64,000 nucleotides of DNA from Alterinioella nitratireducens (GTDB lineage Bacteria > Pseudomonadota > Alphaproteobacteria > Rhodobacterales > Rhodobacteraceae), in contig NZ_JABJVX010000002.1 in the NCBI RefSeq assembly GCF_013155465.1, positions 446,770 to 510,769 of the forward strand, in the 5' to 3' direction. A program made the position numbers and the translations under genes. Of the stretch, positions 1 through 8,957 are shown piece by piece; the first letter of the stretch is position 1; every line of letters begins with the position of its first letter. The notes under the pieces are model-generated. The model did not search any database and was not told the DNA's origin. It was given only the letters and a program-made list of their open reading frames with translations.

Positions 1-78
1 CGATTGACTCCGCTCTGCCGCGCGATACGCTGAAAAGCAGATCAGCCGATCTATGGAATCAGCGCAAGGAGAATCAGC

Positions 79-1266
79 GTGACTGCTCTGTCTGCACTTC
101 TTCGCAAGACGCCCGGCGAGGCGCTTCGCGAATACTTCGACCGGCCGGAAATCGGCCTCCCCACCGATTTCGACTGGACGGTTCCGGAGGAACATCTGCC
201 TGGGCCACTCAAAGGTGCCATCGAAGACATGTCGCGGCGCCAGCGCGACCGGATCCTCAACGATGCCGAGCGCGTCACTGGGCTTGCTGACGAGCCGGGG
301 CAGGCTGCGCTCTACAGTGTTGCCGAGGACCCCGCGTATCTTGACGGGCTCGCGAACCCGCACGCGCGGGCGCTCTGGATGTTTATCAATGCGCAGGACC
401 ACTTCCGCCATGCCGAGGAAGTTCGCTTTACCGAGGACCAGCGGCGCGGCCGGATGTGGGCGGGCTACATGACCGAGCCTGGACATGACGTTCAGCGTGA
501 TGGAGCGGCCCGTCATGCCTTCGTCTCGGCGATCAAGGAGTTTTCTGGCGCCGCCCATGCACATGTCGACATCTTCGACCGGGTCAGGACGACCCACGAG
601 GGCGACGAATGCGACCTCGTGCAGGTGACAATCTACCGCGAGGGGCGTCCCGACGATCTGCTCCGCTTCGACGAAAACGGAGCGCTCGTGCGTCAGGCCT
701 ATCGGCCGGTATTCGAGGCAGCGGTGACCTATGAGCCCGCAAACGGCGGTATCGAGGTGATCGCCAACGACAAGCTGACGCGGATCGAAATGGTCAAGGC
801 GGCGGTGACACACCTCCTTGGCATCGAGTTCAAGGAGAACCGCCTGCCGCTTCGCTGCTACGATCTGTCCGTGCTTCTGACGCCCTATGACTTCCCGGTC
901 GATCCGGAGGACGGAATCGAGGGCGTCGAGGTGCGCGAGCTACGCCTCATGCCAATCGACGACAGCAGCCGCCGGGTGACGCTGGAGAACATGGCCCGAG
1001 CGGACGGCACCATCTGGTCGATGGCGGAAGAATTGTTCGAGGATCGCACGCCCTTGCGCGACGGGTTTGTCATCACACGGGCGAAACTTGCGGTGAAACT
1101 TGCCAAGCGCCCGGGGGGCGACAGGCGGCGCACACTGACCCTTGCGATCACCTGGCCGCATGGCTGCAACCTGAAGGATCGCACTGCGACCGAGCAAATG
1201 ATCGGCGAGAAATATCTCCGGCGATGGGGGATCCTGGTCGATGACCTGCAGCTCTTCGAGGATTGA
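79..1266 (+). CDS. Unrecognised 395-aa protein, first gene of a pair
   Basis: I do not recognise this family. The protein is acidic and soluble-looking, with no signal peptide or membrane segment and no nucleotide-binding or nuclease motif that I can see. I chose a GTG start because AAGGAG lies seven bases upstream. The 3' end overlaps the next gene by about 26 bases, so the two are probably translationally coupled and may act together. The gene sits at the far left of the element, outside the recognisable prophage genes and facing an unrelated leftward gene. A defence or cargo role is possible from the setting only; nothing in the sequence proves a function. Confidence 0.7.
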   Translation: MTALSALLRKTPGEALREYFDRPEIGLPTDFDWTVPEEHLPGPLKGAIEDMSRRQRDRILNDAERVTGLADEPGQAALYSVAEDPAYLDGLANPHARALWMFINAQDHFRHAEEVRFTEDQRRGRMWAGYMTEPGHDVQRDGAARHAFVSAIKEFSGAAHAHVDIFDRVRTTHEGDECDLVQVTIYREGRPDDLLRFDENGALVRQAYRPVFEAAVTYEPANGGIEVIANDKLTRIEMVKAAVTHLLGIEFKENRLPLRCYDLSVLLTPYDFPVDPEDGIEGVEVRELRLMPIDDSSRRVTLENMARADGTIWSMAEELFEDRTPLRDGFVITRAKLAVKLAKRPGGDRRRTLTLAITWPHGCNLKDRTATEQMIGEKYLRRWGILVDDLQLFED

Positions 1267-2185
1267 TCTCGCTGCCCGCCGACTGCTGTCGTCCATCGCC
1301 GGGACCCGTGATGCGCGGGTCTCGGCCATGGCGTTGGCGCACATGCGTGGCGCAGGCACGGTGTTAATCGATGCCGGACTGCTCGTGCAGCGCGGCGGCG
1401 CGATGTCCGTAGTCGCAGAAGACGATCTGGACGACAGCCCGATCTCCGTCATCGTCCACCCGGTCACCGGCCAACATGGGCATCTCGGCAACGCGACTTG
1501 GCAAGACGAGCGCGCGAGCGAACGCCGCCGCGTATATGCACTCGACATGGCGGCAGTAGCTCGGCGGGTGGTCGGCCAGCTCGATTGCACGCTTAGTGAC
1601 GATCCCGTGCCGTACCTCGACGGCGTGGTGCTGGATTTCGGGACGGCGCGGTTGCCGAGGCGCAGGGCGCGCGTCGGCATCTGGGTCGCGCGCGGTCTGA
1701 CAGCGCCAGCGGCTTTCGCGGAATTACGTCAAGTTGTAGCGCAGCGTCCGCCGGACGGCCTTCGTTTGGTCATCTTCCTGGACCGGCTGGATCGTCATCG
1801 ATTACGATTCATCCGAGGTCATGAACTCGTCGGGCTGGCGGACGTGGTCGATCATGAGGATGGCCTTGCCGTCTCTCCGGAAGTTCTGGCTGCCCGCCTG
1901 ATGAAGGGCCCGTCGCACCAAGGTCCTGTCTGGGTGTCGGGCGATGGCGGGGTGCTGATCGTGCACGGCAGATGGCACGAGTTCACCGGAGGCAAGCAGA
2001 AGATCGCCGTTGCGATGCTCGCCGAGGCGTGGCTGGACGGCGATCCGGTACTGACTGTCGCACGCGTGCTCGAGGAGGCCGAGTGCGGCGCGTCCGTGAA
2101 GCGGTTGAAGGACCTCTTCGGTGGCCATCCCACTTGGCGCGAGGTGATCAGGGAAAATGGAACCAGTTGTTGGCTAGAAGTGTGA
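1241..2185 (+). CDS. Unrecognised 314-aa protein, second gene of a pair
   Basis: Family not recognised. The start is taken as the ATG inside the end of the upstream gene, which gives a 26-base overlap, although no strong ribosome binding site precedes it. The last 60 residues or so (around the SVKRLKDLFGGHPTW segment) resemble a short winged-helix or HTH module, which is only a visual impression. The middle is rich in Arg and Val with no catalytic motif. The coupled arrangement with the upstream 395-residue protein suggests a two-component unit. About 210 bases with no gene I can support follow before the convergent gene that ends at 2395. Confidence 0.65.
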   Translation: MTCSSSRIDLAARRLLSSIAGTRDARVSAMALAHMRGAGTVLIDAGLLVQRGGAMSVVAEDDLDDSPISVIVHPVTGQHGHLGNATWQDERASERRRVYALDMAAVARRVVGQLDCTLSDDPVPYLDGVVLDFGTARLPRRRARVGIWVARGLTAPAAFAELRQVVAQRPPDGLRLVIFLDRLDRHRLRFIRGHELVGLADVVDHEDGLAVSPEVLAARLMKGPSHQGPVWVSGDGGVLIVHGRWHEFTGGKQKIAVAMLAEAWLDGDPVLTVARVLEEAECGASVKRLKDLFGGHPTWREVIRENGTSCWLEV

Positions 2186-2394
2186 CGTACCAAGCTGGAT
2201 AAGTCATTGAACATAAAGTAATGTGCCAAGAAGTATTGGCCCTCGCCATAACGTCGCGACCCTGCGCTTTGAGTATTCGACCCGTCGCTCCGAAGGTCGT
2301 GCGTCGCATGGGTGGAGCCGCCGCTCGCTGGAGGCGGAATAAGCGTTCATGATGCGGAGGCGTTCCGTCAATGGGGGTTGGCTAACTAACTGCA

Positions 2395-4158
2395 TCAAGC
2401 GAGTAGCGTCCGAAATTGTTCGCCGAGATGTTCGAGCACGTCGATGACGCCGTCGTAGATGATGTCTAAGGCTCTTCCGTAGCCATCGTTAAGAGTGGCT
2501 GGATCGACGCCAAGCCGTTCGAGGTGAACGAGGGTTCCGCCCGACTCGTGGGCGTCGGCGATCCGAAGATCGTTGTTCACGAAAAGCGCGGCCAATGCCG
2601 GGTTCCGGTATGTCAGATCGTCTTCCTGCGGGTCTGCTCCGAACGCCTCTACGCTTTCGCTCTCCCCGTTGAGTCGCTCTGCGATGTTCGTTAGGGCCTG
2701 CAGCAGCTTGAGGCTGCCGAAGCTCTTCACGGCATCTTTCCGGTGCCCGCCCGCGAGCACAAGGTCCCTCAGGATACCGTTGGGGATGCGCTGCCAGAAC
2801 TCGTGCAGACGCTTGCATCGGGACAGGAAGGCTTGCTCCGTCATGTCGAGCGGGGCGACCTGCGACAGTCGCACGAGCTCAGGATAGTCCCGGAAACCTT
2901 CGGTCTGCAGCCTGGTACGGGAAAGCTTCACGATTTCTTCCGGCGCCCGGTTCTTGCCGATTTCACGGGAGACCTGTGCGAACAGGTCGCCGAGGTTCAT
3001 GGTAGCTGCGACAAGCCGCGCAGTCTTCGCCGGCATATGCTCTTCGGCTGGATCTGATAAGCCTACCAGTGTTGGCGATACGGCATGAGCGTGCGCGTGG
3101 ATGATCTCACGGTCGGGCTTGGGCTTATAGAGCTCCCGCATCGGCACGCGGATCAGGTTCCGACCAACTCGGACGCATCCGCTGAAGCCCCATTGGCCGA
3201 GATATGACGGGCTACAATGCCACTGCCCATCCGGATCGACCACCGGAATGGCATCATAGCGATCATTTTGTTCGTAGCGCTCTAGAAAGCGGTCATCGAG
3301 ATGAACGAGGCTCAGGTCCACCAAGGCGTTGGCGTCGTCGTGGGTCATAGGCTTAGTCCATCCCGGCCAGATCAAACCGTCGGCCGTAGGTTCGTCGCAA
3401 AGCGCGGGCGGAACGGCAACGACCGCCGCCCAAACCTGAATAAGCAAACCGCCATCGAACTCCCGAATATCGAGTTCGTACCAGCCGGCGTCGGGCTTGA
3501 GAACAACATGACCCTTTCCGCCCATGAGCGTGCGCAAGCCCCCTTCATCCGGAAGCAGAGCCTTATAGTAAAACGTCCGCACGCCGTGCAGGCCCCTCAT
3601 CCAAAGGTAACGCCGCAGGGCGGTGTTCGACATTGTCCAGCAAACGTCGCGCGAAGACTTGAAGTAGTGTTGCGCCGTCGTTTCCCCTTCCGCCACGCCG
3701 AAGACCGGAACGGACAGATCATCGTAGACGATACGCTGTCCTTCGCCCCCAACCAGACGGCTAGAAAGCCCTAGAGCCATCCAGACTTTCTCGGAAAGTG
3801 TATAGCTGTAGAACGATCCGCACCCGAGCGACGCGACGATGGGATCGTGACCGTCAACGGTAGAGGGGTTGTATGCCCTCAGTCCGCCCTTGTGTCGCAC
3901 GTCCGGAGTTGAGAAAGATACGACGCCGTCGCTCGCCGCTCTGGGGATCCCGAGGGACGCAAGATCCTCCTCCGGCACCGCGATCATGATCATCTGATCA
4001 AACTCTTGGGCCGGGCCGTCGGAGGATTTCTCCCGCCGTGTCGTGACTGCGACCGGCAAAGCGGGATCCGCAGCTTTTATCGGCGCGAGGAGGTCGTGCA
4101 GCCGGTGGGGTAAGAGATCCCCGGTGATCGGAAATTCGGCGACGTAATCGATCAGCAT
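2395..4158 (-). CDS. Unrecognised 587-aa protein
   Basis: A long minus-strand gene whose product I cannot assign. It has Trp- and Tyr-rich stretches in the middle (near GWYELDIREFDGG and SPSYLGQWGFSG) that look like compact globular domains. The C-terminal third is helix-rich with no obvious nuclease, ATPase or HTH motif. The ATG at 4156-4158 lacks a clear Shine-Dalgarno sequence, so a leaderless or weak start is possible. It is convergent with the 79-2185 gene pair and upstream of the prophage early genes. Base composition is a little lower in GC than the phage genes that follow, consistent with cargo DNA. Function unknown. Confidence 0.7.
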   Translation of the reverse strand: MLIDYVAEFPITGDLLPHRLHDLLAPIKAADPALPVAVTTRREKSSDGPAQEFDQMIMIAVPEEDLASLGIPRAASDGVVSFSTPDVRHKGGLRAYNPSTVDGHDPIVASLGCGSFYSYTLSEKVWMALGLSSRLVGGEGQRIVYDDLSVPVFGVAEGETTAQHYFKSSRDVCWTMSNTALRRYLWMRGLHGVRTFYYKALLPDEGGLRTLMGGKGHVVLKPDAGWYELDIREFDGGLLIQVWAAVVAVPPALCDEPTADGLIWPGWTKPMTHDDANALVDLSLVHLDDRFLERYEQNDRYDAIPVVDPDGQWHCSPSYLGQWGFSGCVRVGRNLIRVPMRELYKPKPDREIIHAHAHAVSPTLVGLSDPAEEHMPAKTARLVAATMNLGDLFAQVSREIGKNRAPEEIVKLSRTRLQTEGFRDYPELVRLSQVAPLDMTEQAFLSRCKRLHEFWQRIPNGILRDLVLAGGHRKDAVKSFGSLKLLQALTNIAERLNGESESVEAFGADPQEDDLTYRNPALAALFVNNDLRIADAHESGGTLVHLERLGVDPATLNDGYGRALDIIYDGVIDVLEHLGEQFRTLLA

Positions 4159-4196
4159 GGGTGAACTGCAGCTTCTGAGAACGAGATATTTCGACT

Positions 4197-4502
4197 TTAC
4201 CGGACAAACGACTGGACGACACCCCTCCTGCGGTATTCTTGATTTTGGGGCAGCCTTACAACGTAGTCGTACAGAGTGTGCAGTTCCTCAAGCGAAGCAT
4301 GCGCAATGAACATAAAAAGGTCGAGCTGCAGGTCTTGGCCTAGTGGGTATACTGAAACGCGGGGTCCGCAACTTCTCTTGTGCCCGCAAATGGCCATCCT
4401 CTCACCGCAGGGGTCCATGCTGAGAAGTTGTTGGCGCACTGAACCACCACGAGCAGTTTGGCTTACCTCGGTCCCAAACGACCTTCGCGTAGCCATTGCC
4501 AT
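4197..4502 (-). CDS. Possible small gene (doubtful)
   Basis: An open frame of about 100 residues just upstream of the 587-residue gene and on the same strand. Its C-terminal half (LDLFMFIAHASLEELHTLYDY) reads like a real helical protein and ends at TGA at 4197, whereas its N-terminal part is low-quality. The start could be the ATG near 4502 or a later one near 4418; neither has a convincing ribosome binding site. The 4159-4660 interval holds nothing else that I can support apart from the terminator at 4527-4549. Confidence 0.3.
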   Translation of the reverse strand: MAMATRRSFGTEVSQTARGGSVRQQLLSMDPCGERMAICGHKRSCGPRVSVYPLGQDLQLDLFMFIAHASLEELHTLYDYVVRLPQNQEYRRRGVVQSFVR

Positions 4503-4526
4503 GTTGCGTTCGAAGGCTTGAGTCGC

Positions 4527-4549
4527 CGCACCACGGGTGCGTCTTTTTT
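4527..4549 (+). terminator. Intrinsic terminator before the early operon
   Basis: A six-base perfect stem (CGCACC / GGTGCG) with a three-base loop is followed by TCTTTTTT on the plus strand. It lies about 110 bases upstream of the first early phage gene and would insulate that operon from upstream rightward transcription. Confidence 0.6.
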
Positions 4550-4660
4550 CCACTTGAGCTGCATTCCTCCCGTCTCCCCTCCCTGGCTCCTCCCGCTGCC
4601 CTCCCGGGCGCTCCCCCATTCTCCTTCGCAGGCATTCGGCCAAACGCGAAGGAGACGAAG

Positions 4661-4870
4661 ATGTCAGTCACACACCTCAACCAGGTCGAGCTTGCGGCTC
4701 GCTGGAAGATCAGCCCGCGCACGCTGGAGCGCTGGCGCTGGACGGGCGATGGGCCCGCATTCATCAAGATCGGCGGCCGGGTAGTTTACCGGCTCGAGGA
4801 CGTCGAGACCTTTGAGCGCACGCAGCTGCGCGCCAGCACCGCCGACACCACCCCCAAGCCTGCGGCGTGA
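4661..4870 (+). CDS. Excisionase-like helix-turn-helix protein
   Basis: A 69-residue protein made almost entirely of an AlpA/Xis-type winged helix: LAARWKISPRTLERWRW is the recognition region and IGGRVVYRLEDVETFE the wing and beta-hairpin. Proteins of this type bind DNA as excision directionality factors or small regulators. The ATG at 4661 is preceded by AAGGAGACGAAG, an excellent ribosome binding site, so the longer upstream reading is not used. It opens the rightward early operon of the prophage and is followed 11 bases later by a small hypothetical gene. It may work with the integrase at the far right of the element, which is inferred from family role only. Confidence 0.85.
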   Translation: MSVTHLNQVELAARWKISPRTLERWRWTGDGPAFIKIGGRVVYRLEDVETFERTQLRASTADTTPKPAA

Positions 4871-4881
4871 GGGAGGTGATC

Positions 4882-5370
4882 ATGAACATCCCCAACATCA
4901 TCACGCTCGACGCGCTCCGGCACATGGCTGTCGGCGAGATCGCGGCGCTGCCGGCGGAGGAGCTTGCTCGGCTGCACAGCGAAGCCGACGAGGCTTTGCG
5001 CTCGGCGAAGAGCCTGCGCGACTGGCTCGAAGGCGCCATCGCTCTCCGCTACGGCGACCGGGCCGCACAGGCGCGGCATGAGGCCGGAAAAGACACCGGG
5101 ACCGTTCGGTTTGCCGATGGTGCGGTCACCGTGGTCTCCGACCTTCCGAAGCGGGTCGAATGGGATCAGGACCGGCTTGCCGAGTTGGTCGAACGCATCC
5201 GGGCCGAGGGCGATGACCCGCGCGCCTATGTCGATGTCAGCCTGAAGGTCCCCGAGCGCAAGTTCACGGCCTGGCCCCCCGCCATCCGCAGCGCGTTCGA
5301 GAGCGCGCGCACGGTGCGCACCGGCAAGCCGACTTTCCGCCTCGTCCTCGACGGGGAGGCGCCGGCATGA
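4882..5370 (+). CDS. Phage early hypothetical protein (162 aa)
   Basis: A conserved-looking small phage protein with no motif I recognise. The N-terminal half is a predicted helical pair (IAALPAEELARLHSEADEALRSA region) and the C-terminal half is basic. I chose the ATG at 4882 because GGGAGGTGAT precedes it. Its stop overlaps the ATG of the Sak4-like ATPase, so it is probably coupled to the recombination module and may be an accessory of that ATPase. Confidence 0.8.
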   Translation: MNIPNIITLDALRHMAVGEIAALPAEELARLHSEADEALRSAKSLRDWLEGAIALRYGDRAAQARHEAGKDTGTVRFADGAVTVVSDLPKRVEWDQDRLAELVERIRAEGDDPRAYVDVSLKVPERKFTAWPPAIRSAFESARTVRTGKPTFRLVLDGEAPA

Positions 5371-6227
5371 CCCTTCCCATCATCAGCGCCGATGCGCGCC
5401 TCGCGGAGCCCCGCGGCATCAAGGGCTGCATCTTCGGCAAATCGGGCATCGGCAAGACGACATTGCTTTGGACGCTCGATGCGCAGTCCACGCTCTTCAT
5501 GGACCTGGAGGCGGGTGACCTCGCGATCGAGGGCTGGCCGGGCGACACGATCCGACCGCGCACCTGGACCGAATGCCGCGACTTCGCGGTCTTCATCGGC
5601 GGGCCCAACCCCGCGCTGCGGGACGAGCAGGCCTACAGCCCGGCGCATTACGAGGCGGTCTGCGCCAAATTCGGCGATCCGGTGGCGCTCGAGCGCTACC
5701 AGACCATCTTCGTCGACTCCATCACCGTGGCGGGGCGGCTGTGCTTCCAATGGTGCAAGGGCCAGCCCGAGGCGGTCTCTGAGAAGACCGGCAAGCCCGA
5801 TGTCCGTGGTGCCTACGGGCTGCACGGCCGCGAGATGATCGGCTGGCTCACGCATCTGCAGCACACGCGGGCCCGGAATGTCTGGCTGGTGGGGATCCTC
5901 GACGAGAAGCTCGATGACTTCAACCGGCGGTATTTCGCGCCACAGATCGATGGCTCCAAGACTGGCCTCGAACTGCCCGGAATCGTGGATGAGGTCATCA
6001 CGATGGCCGAGCTCGCGGCTGAGGGCGGCGACCCCTACCGGGCCTTCATCTGCCAGACGCTCAACCCCTGGGGCTACCCGGCCAAGGACAGATCGGGGCG
6101 TCTCGCGCAGATCGAGGAGCCGCATCTCGGGCGGCTGATGGAGAAGATCCGCCAGCCGGCACTGCCTGCATCGGAGCGCTTGCGCTTCACGCGGCCCGAG
6201 GCCGCGCCCGCCCAATCCGACAATTGA
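5367..6227 (+). CDS. Sak4-like phage recombination ATPase (AAA_24)
   Basis: A 286-residue P-loop ATPase resembling phage Sak4, a RecA-core single-strand annealing protein. A Walker A motif (GKSGIGKTT) lies near residues 24-32, a conserved acidic segment (FMDLEAGD) near 46, and a Walker B-like hydrophobic strand ending in Asp (TIFVDSITVA) near 115. Such proteins promote homology-directed recombination of phage DNA with a partner single-strand binding protein; the next gene is the likely partner. The start ATG overlaps the upstream stop. Length and motif order fit the family. Confidence 0.82.
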   Translation: MTLPIISADARLAEPRGIKGCIFGKSGIGKTTLLWTLDAQSTLFMDLEAGDLAIEGWPGDTIRPRTWTECRDFAVFIGGPNPALRDEQAYSPAHYEAVCAKFGDPVALERYQTIFVDSITVAGRLCFQWCKGQPEAVSEKTGKPDVRGAYGLHGREMIGWLTHLQHTRARNVWLVGILDEKLDDFNRRYFAPQIDGSKTGLELPGIVDEVITMAELAAEGGDPYRAFICQTLNPWGYPAKDRSGRLAQIEEPHLGRLMEKIRQPALPASERLRFTRPEAAPAQSDN

Positions 6228-6250
6228 ACAGACCAGAAAGGACCATCGCA

Positions 6251-6841
6251 ATGTCCGGTTCATGGAACGACTTCAACGGCGCCAAGAACAACGCCAATCT
6301 GATCCCCAAGGGCACGCTGGCGAAGGTGCGCCTGACCATCCGGCCCGGGGGCTTCGACGACCCCGCGCAGGGGTGGACCGGCGGCTACGCCACGCGCGGC
6401 AGCACCGGCTCCGTCTATCTCTCGGGTGAGTTCACCGTGCTCGAAGGGCCCTATGCCCGGCGCAAGGTGTTCAGCCTGATCGGGCTCTACAGCCCGAACG
6501 GGCCCAACTGGGCCAATATGGGGCGCAGCCTCGTGCGCGGCATCCTCAATTCCGCGCGCGGCATCTCCGACAAGGACAACTCGCCCGAGGCGCAGGCGGC
6601 GCGGCGGATCAATGGCTTCGGCGATCTCGATGGCATCGAATTCGTCGCCCGGATTGATATCGGGTCCGACACCAACGGTGACGACAAGAACGAGATCCGC
6701 GGCGCCGTCACGCCCGACCACAGGGACTATGCGAGCCTGATGGGGGCGGCGCCGCGCCCGACACCCGCAGCGCCCGCGCAGCCCTCGGCCGCACCGCAAG
6801 CCCCGACCGGCGCCCCCGGGCGCCCGTCCTGGGCGCAGTGA
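6251..6841 (+). CDS. Sak4-linked putative ssDNA-binding protein
   Basis: A 196-residue protein with a beta-rich body (VRLTIRPGG, GSVYLSGEFTVLEG, RKVFSLIGLYSP) and a flexible Pro/Ala-rich tail ending PSWAQ. That plan, an OB-like body with a disordered tail, is typical of single-strand binding proteins paired with phage recombinases. The family assignment is an inference because no signature motif is diagnostic. I chose the ATG at 6251 because AAAGGA lies eight bases upstream. It directly follows the Sak4-like ATPase and precedes a helicase. Confidence 0.6.
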   Translation: MSGSWNDFNGAKNNANLIPKGTLAKVRLTIRPGGFDDPAQGWTGGYATRGSTGSVYLSGEFTVLEGPYARRKVFSLIGLYSPNGPNWANMGRSLVRGILNSARGISDKDNSPEAQAARRINGFGDLDGIEFVARIDIGSDTNGDDKNEIRGAVTPDHRDYASLMGAAPRPTPAAPAQPSAAPQAPTGAPGRPSWAQ

Positions 6842-6854
6842 GGGGGGATCGGTC

Positions 6855-8543
6855 ATGCTGCTTCGCCCCCGCCAGAAACAGTTCGTCGAGCGCAGCCTGT
6901 CTGCGCTCGACACCCACGGCAACGCGCTCGGTGTCGCGCCGACCGGTGCCGGCAAGACCATCATGCTCTCTGCTGTCGCAGGCCGCGCCGTGGGCGGCAC
7001 CGATGCCAAGGCCTGCGTGCTGGCGCATCGTGACGAGCTGACGAGCCAGAACCGGTCCAAGTTCGCACGGGTCAACCCGAACATCACGACCTCGGTGGTG
7101 GACGCCCGCGAGAAAGCCTGGAATGGCCAGGTTACCTTCGCGATGGTGCCCACGCTGGCGCGCAGCGGCAATCTGGACGCGCTGCCCACGCTTGATTTGC
7201 TGGTGATCGACGAGGCCCACCACGCGGCCGCGGAAAGCTACCGGCGGATCATCGACCGCGCGCGCGACCGCAACCCGGAATGCCGGATCTACGGCGTAAC
7301 GGCCACGCCCAACCGGGGCGATCGCAAGGGGCTGCGCCCGGTCTTCTCCAATGTCGCCGACCAGATCAAGATCGGCGAGCTGATCGCATCCGGCCATCTC
7401 GTCCCGCCCCGCACCTTCGTCATCGATGTCGGCGTGCAGCACCAGCTGGGGCAGGTCCGCAAGACCGTCGATGACTTCGACATGGACGCGGTGGACGCGA
7501 TCATGAACCGCGCGCCCGTCACGGATGCAGTCATCCGCCACTGGCAGGAGAAGGCGGGTGATCGGCAGACCGTGGTGTTCTGCTCCACCGTCGATCACGC
7601 GCGCAACGTCGCCGCGGCCTTTGCGGCAGCCGGGGCGCCATCCGGGCTGGTCCATGGCGACATGAGTGCCGCCGAACGGCGCGCAACGCTAAGTGCCTAT
7701 GCGGCCGGCGAGTTGAGGGTCGTGGTCAATGTCGCGGTGCTGACCGAGGGCTGGGATCACCCGCCCACCTCCTGCGTCGTGCTGCTGAGGCCCAGCTCCT
7801 ACAAGTCGACCATGATCCAGATGATCGGCCGGGGGCTGCGCACCGTGGACCCGGCCGAGCATCCCGGCTTGATCAAGACCGATTGCATCGTTCTCGATTT
7901 CGGCACCTCCACGCTGATGCACGGGGCGCTGGAGCAGGATGTCGACCTCGACGGGCGCGAAGCATCCGGTGAGGCGCCCAGCAAGGAATGTCCCGACTGC
8001 GGTGCCGAGGTGCCGATCGCCACCATGGAATGCCCGCTCTGCGGCCATCTCTGGGAGCGCGACGAGGATGCCGGCTCCGAGCCGCTTGGCGCCTTCGTGA
8101 TGTCCGAGATCGACCTGCTGAAGCGCTCCAGCTTTCGCTGGGTGGACCTCTTCGGTGACGATGGCGCGCTCATTGCGAACGGGTTCAGCGCCTGGGGCGG
8201 CGTCTTCTTTCTCAATGGCCGCTGGTATGGGATCGGGGGCTTGCCGCGCGAGCAGCCGCGGCTTCTCGCCGTGGGCGAGCGCACGGTCTGCCTTGCGGCG
8301 GCCGATGACTGGCTCAACGAGCATGAGAGCGACGAGAGCGCCCACAAGACCCGCCGCTGGCTGAATCAGCCGCCCACGGACAAGCAGCTGGCCTGGCTGC
8401 CGGCCGAGTACCGGCAGGATTTCGGGCTCACGCGCTATCAGGCCTCGGCGCTGCTGTCCTTCCGCTTCAACCGCGCGGCGATCCGCGCGCTGGTGTTCGG
8501 GGCCGAGGGCACGGCCGCCGATGCGATCGGGAGGGCGGCATGA
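6855..8543 (+). CDS. DEAD/DEAH-box superfamily 2 helicase
   Basis: A 562-residue helicase of the type common in phage replication modules. It has Walker A APTGAGKTIM near residues 28-37, Walker B/DEAH (VIDEAHH) near 117, motif III-like VTATPNRGD near 151, and motif VI (QMIGRGLR) near 320. A zinc-binding insert (CPDCG...CPLCG) follows near residues 375-395. The last 150 residues carry no known motif. It probably unwinds or remodels replication or recombination intermediates. The gene lies between the Sak4 pair and zinc-finger proteins. Confidence 0.88.
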   Translation: MLLRPRQKQFVERSLSALDTHGNALGVAPTGAGKTIMLSAVAGRAVGGTDAKACVLAHRDELTSQNRSKFARVNPNITTSVVDAREKAWNGQVTFAMVPTLARSGNLDALPTLDLLVIDEAHHAAAESYRRIIDRARDRNPECRIYGVTATPNRGDRKGLRPVFSNVADQIKIGELIASGHLVPPRTFVIDVGVQHQLGQVRKTVDDFDMDAVDAIMNRAPVTDAVIRHWQEKAGDRQTVVFCSTVDHARNVAAAFAAAGAPSGLVHGDMSAAERRATLSAYAAGELRVVVNVAVLTEGWDHPPTSCVVLLRPSSYKSTMIQMIGRGLRTVDPAEHPGLIKTDCIVLDFGTSTLMHGALEQDVDLDGREASGEAPSKECPDCGAEVPIATMECPLCGHLWERDEDAGSEPLGAFVMSEIDLLKRSSFRWVDLFGDDGALIANGFSAWGGVFFLNGRWYGIGGLPREQPRLLAVGERTVCLAAADDWLNEHESDESAHKTRRWLNQPPTDKQLAWLPAEYRQDFGLTRYQASALLSFRFNRAAIRALVFGAEGTAADAIGRAA

Positions 8544-8546
8544 GCC

Positions 8547-8957
8547 ATGGCGTCATCATCCCGACTTTCCGCCGCGGACCGGCATCGGCTCTGGCATCCG
8601 CGTGGCACGCTCTGTGCTGTATGTGGGCAACTCCCGCGTGGATTTGGCTGGCGCGATCCGGTGCCTTTGAGGCGGCCCCGATCCTCGGTCTGGTTCTGCT
8701 CGATGGCCTGCCAGGGCTACTGGACGCGCTCGGCGCGCAGGTGTGTCGGCATGGTTGATCTCACCGAGGAAGAGCGCGCCGCAGTCACCGCGACGATGAA
8801 ACGCGTGGCGCTGCTGATGGACGAGATCGGCTGGGCCACCCCGCTTGCCGATCTGACCGAGGCGCAGGTGCGCGCACTGATCGAGGAGGCCGTGGAGGGC
8901 TTCCGCGAGGCCATGGCCGACCAGGCGCGAGCCAACGAGCCGGAGGTGCCGTTTTGA
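8547..8957 (+). CDS. Cys-rich phage protein (DUF6511-like)
   Basis: A 136-residue protein with an N-terminal zinc site (CAVCG near residues 23-27 and CSMAC near 51-55) and a C-terminal helical region. I believe this matches the DUF6511 family seen in Rhodobacterales prophages, where its job is unknown. The competing frame starting at 8540 lacks the cysteine motifs and looks like a shadow. It follows the helicase by three bases and overlaps the next zinc protein. Confidence 0.7.
   Translation: MASSSRLSAADRHRLWHPRGTLCAVCGQLPRGFGWRDPVPLRRPRSSVWFCSMACQGYWTRSARRCVGMVDLTEEERAAVTATMKRVALLMDEIGWATPLADLTEAQVRALIEEAVEGFREAMADQARANEPEVPF

Noticed and set aside
5226..6263. Open frame antisense to the Sak4-like gene
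   Set aside because: No motifs; the plus strand has Walker motifs and overlapping start/stop coupling.
8540..8758. Alternative small gene at the helicase 3' end
   Set aside because: Its start overlaps nicely, but the reading lacks the zinc-binding cysteines found in the adjacent frame that continues to 8957.
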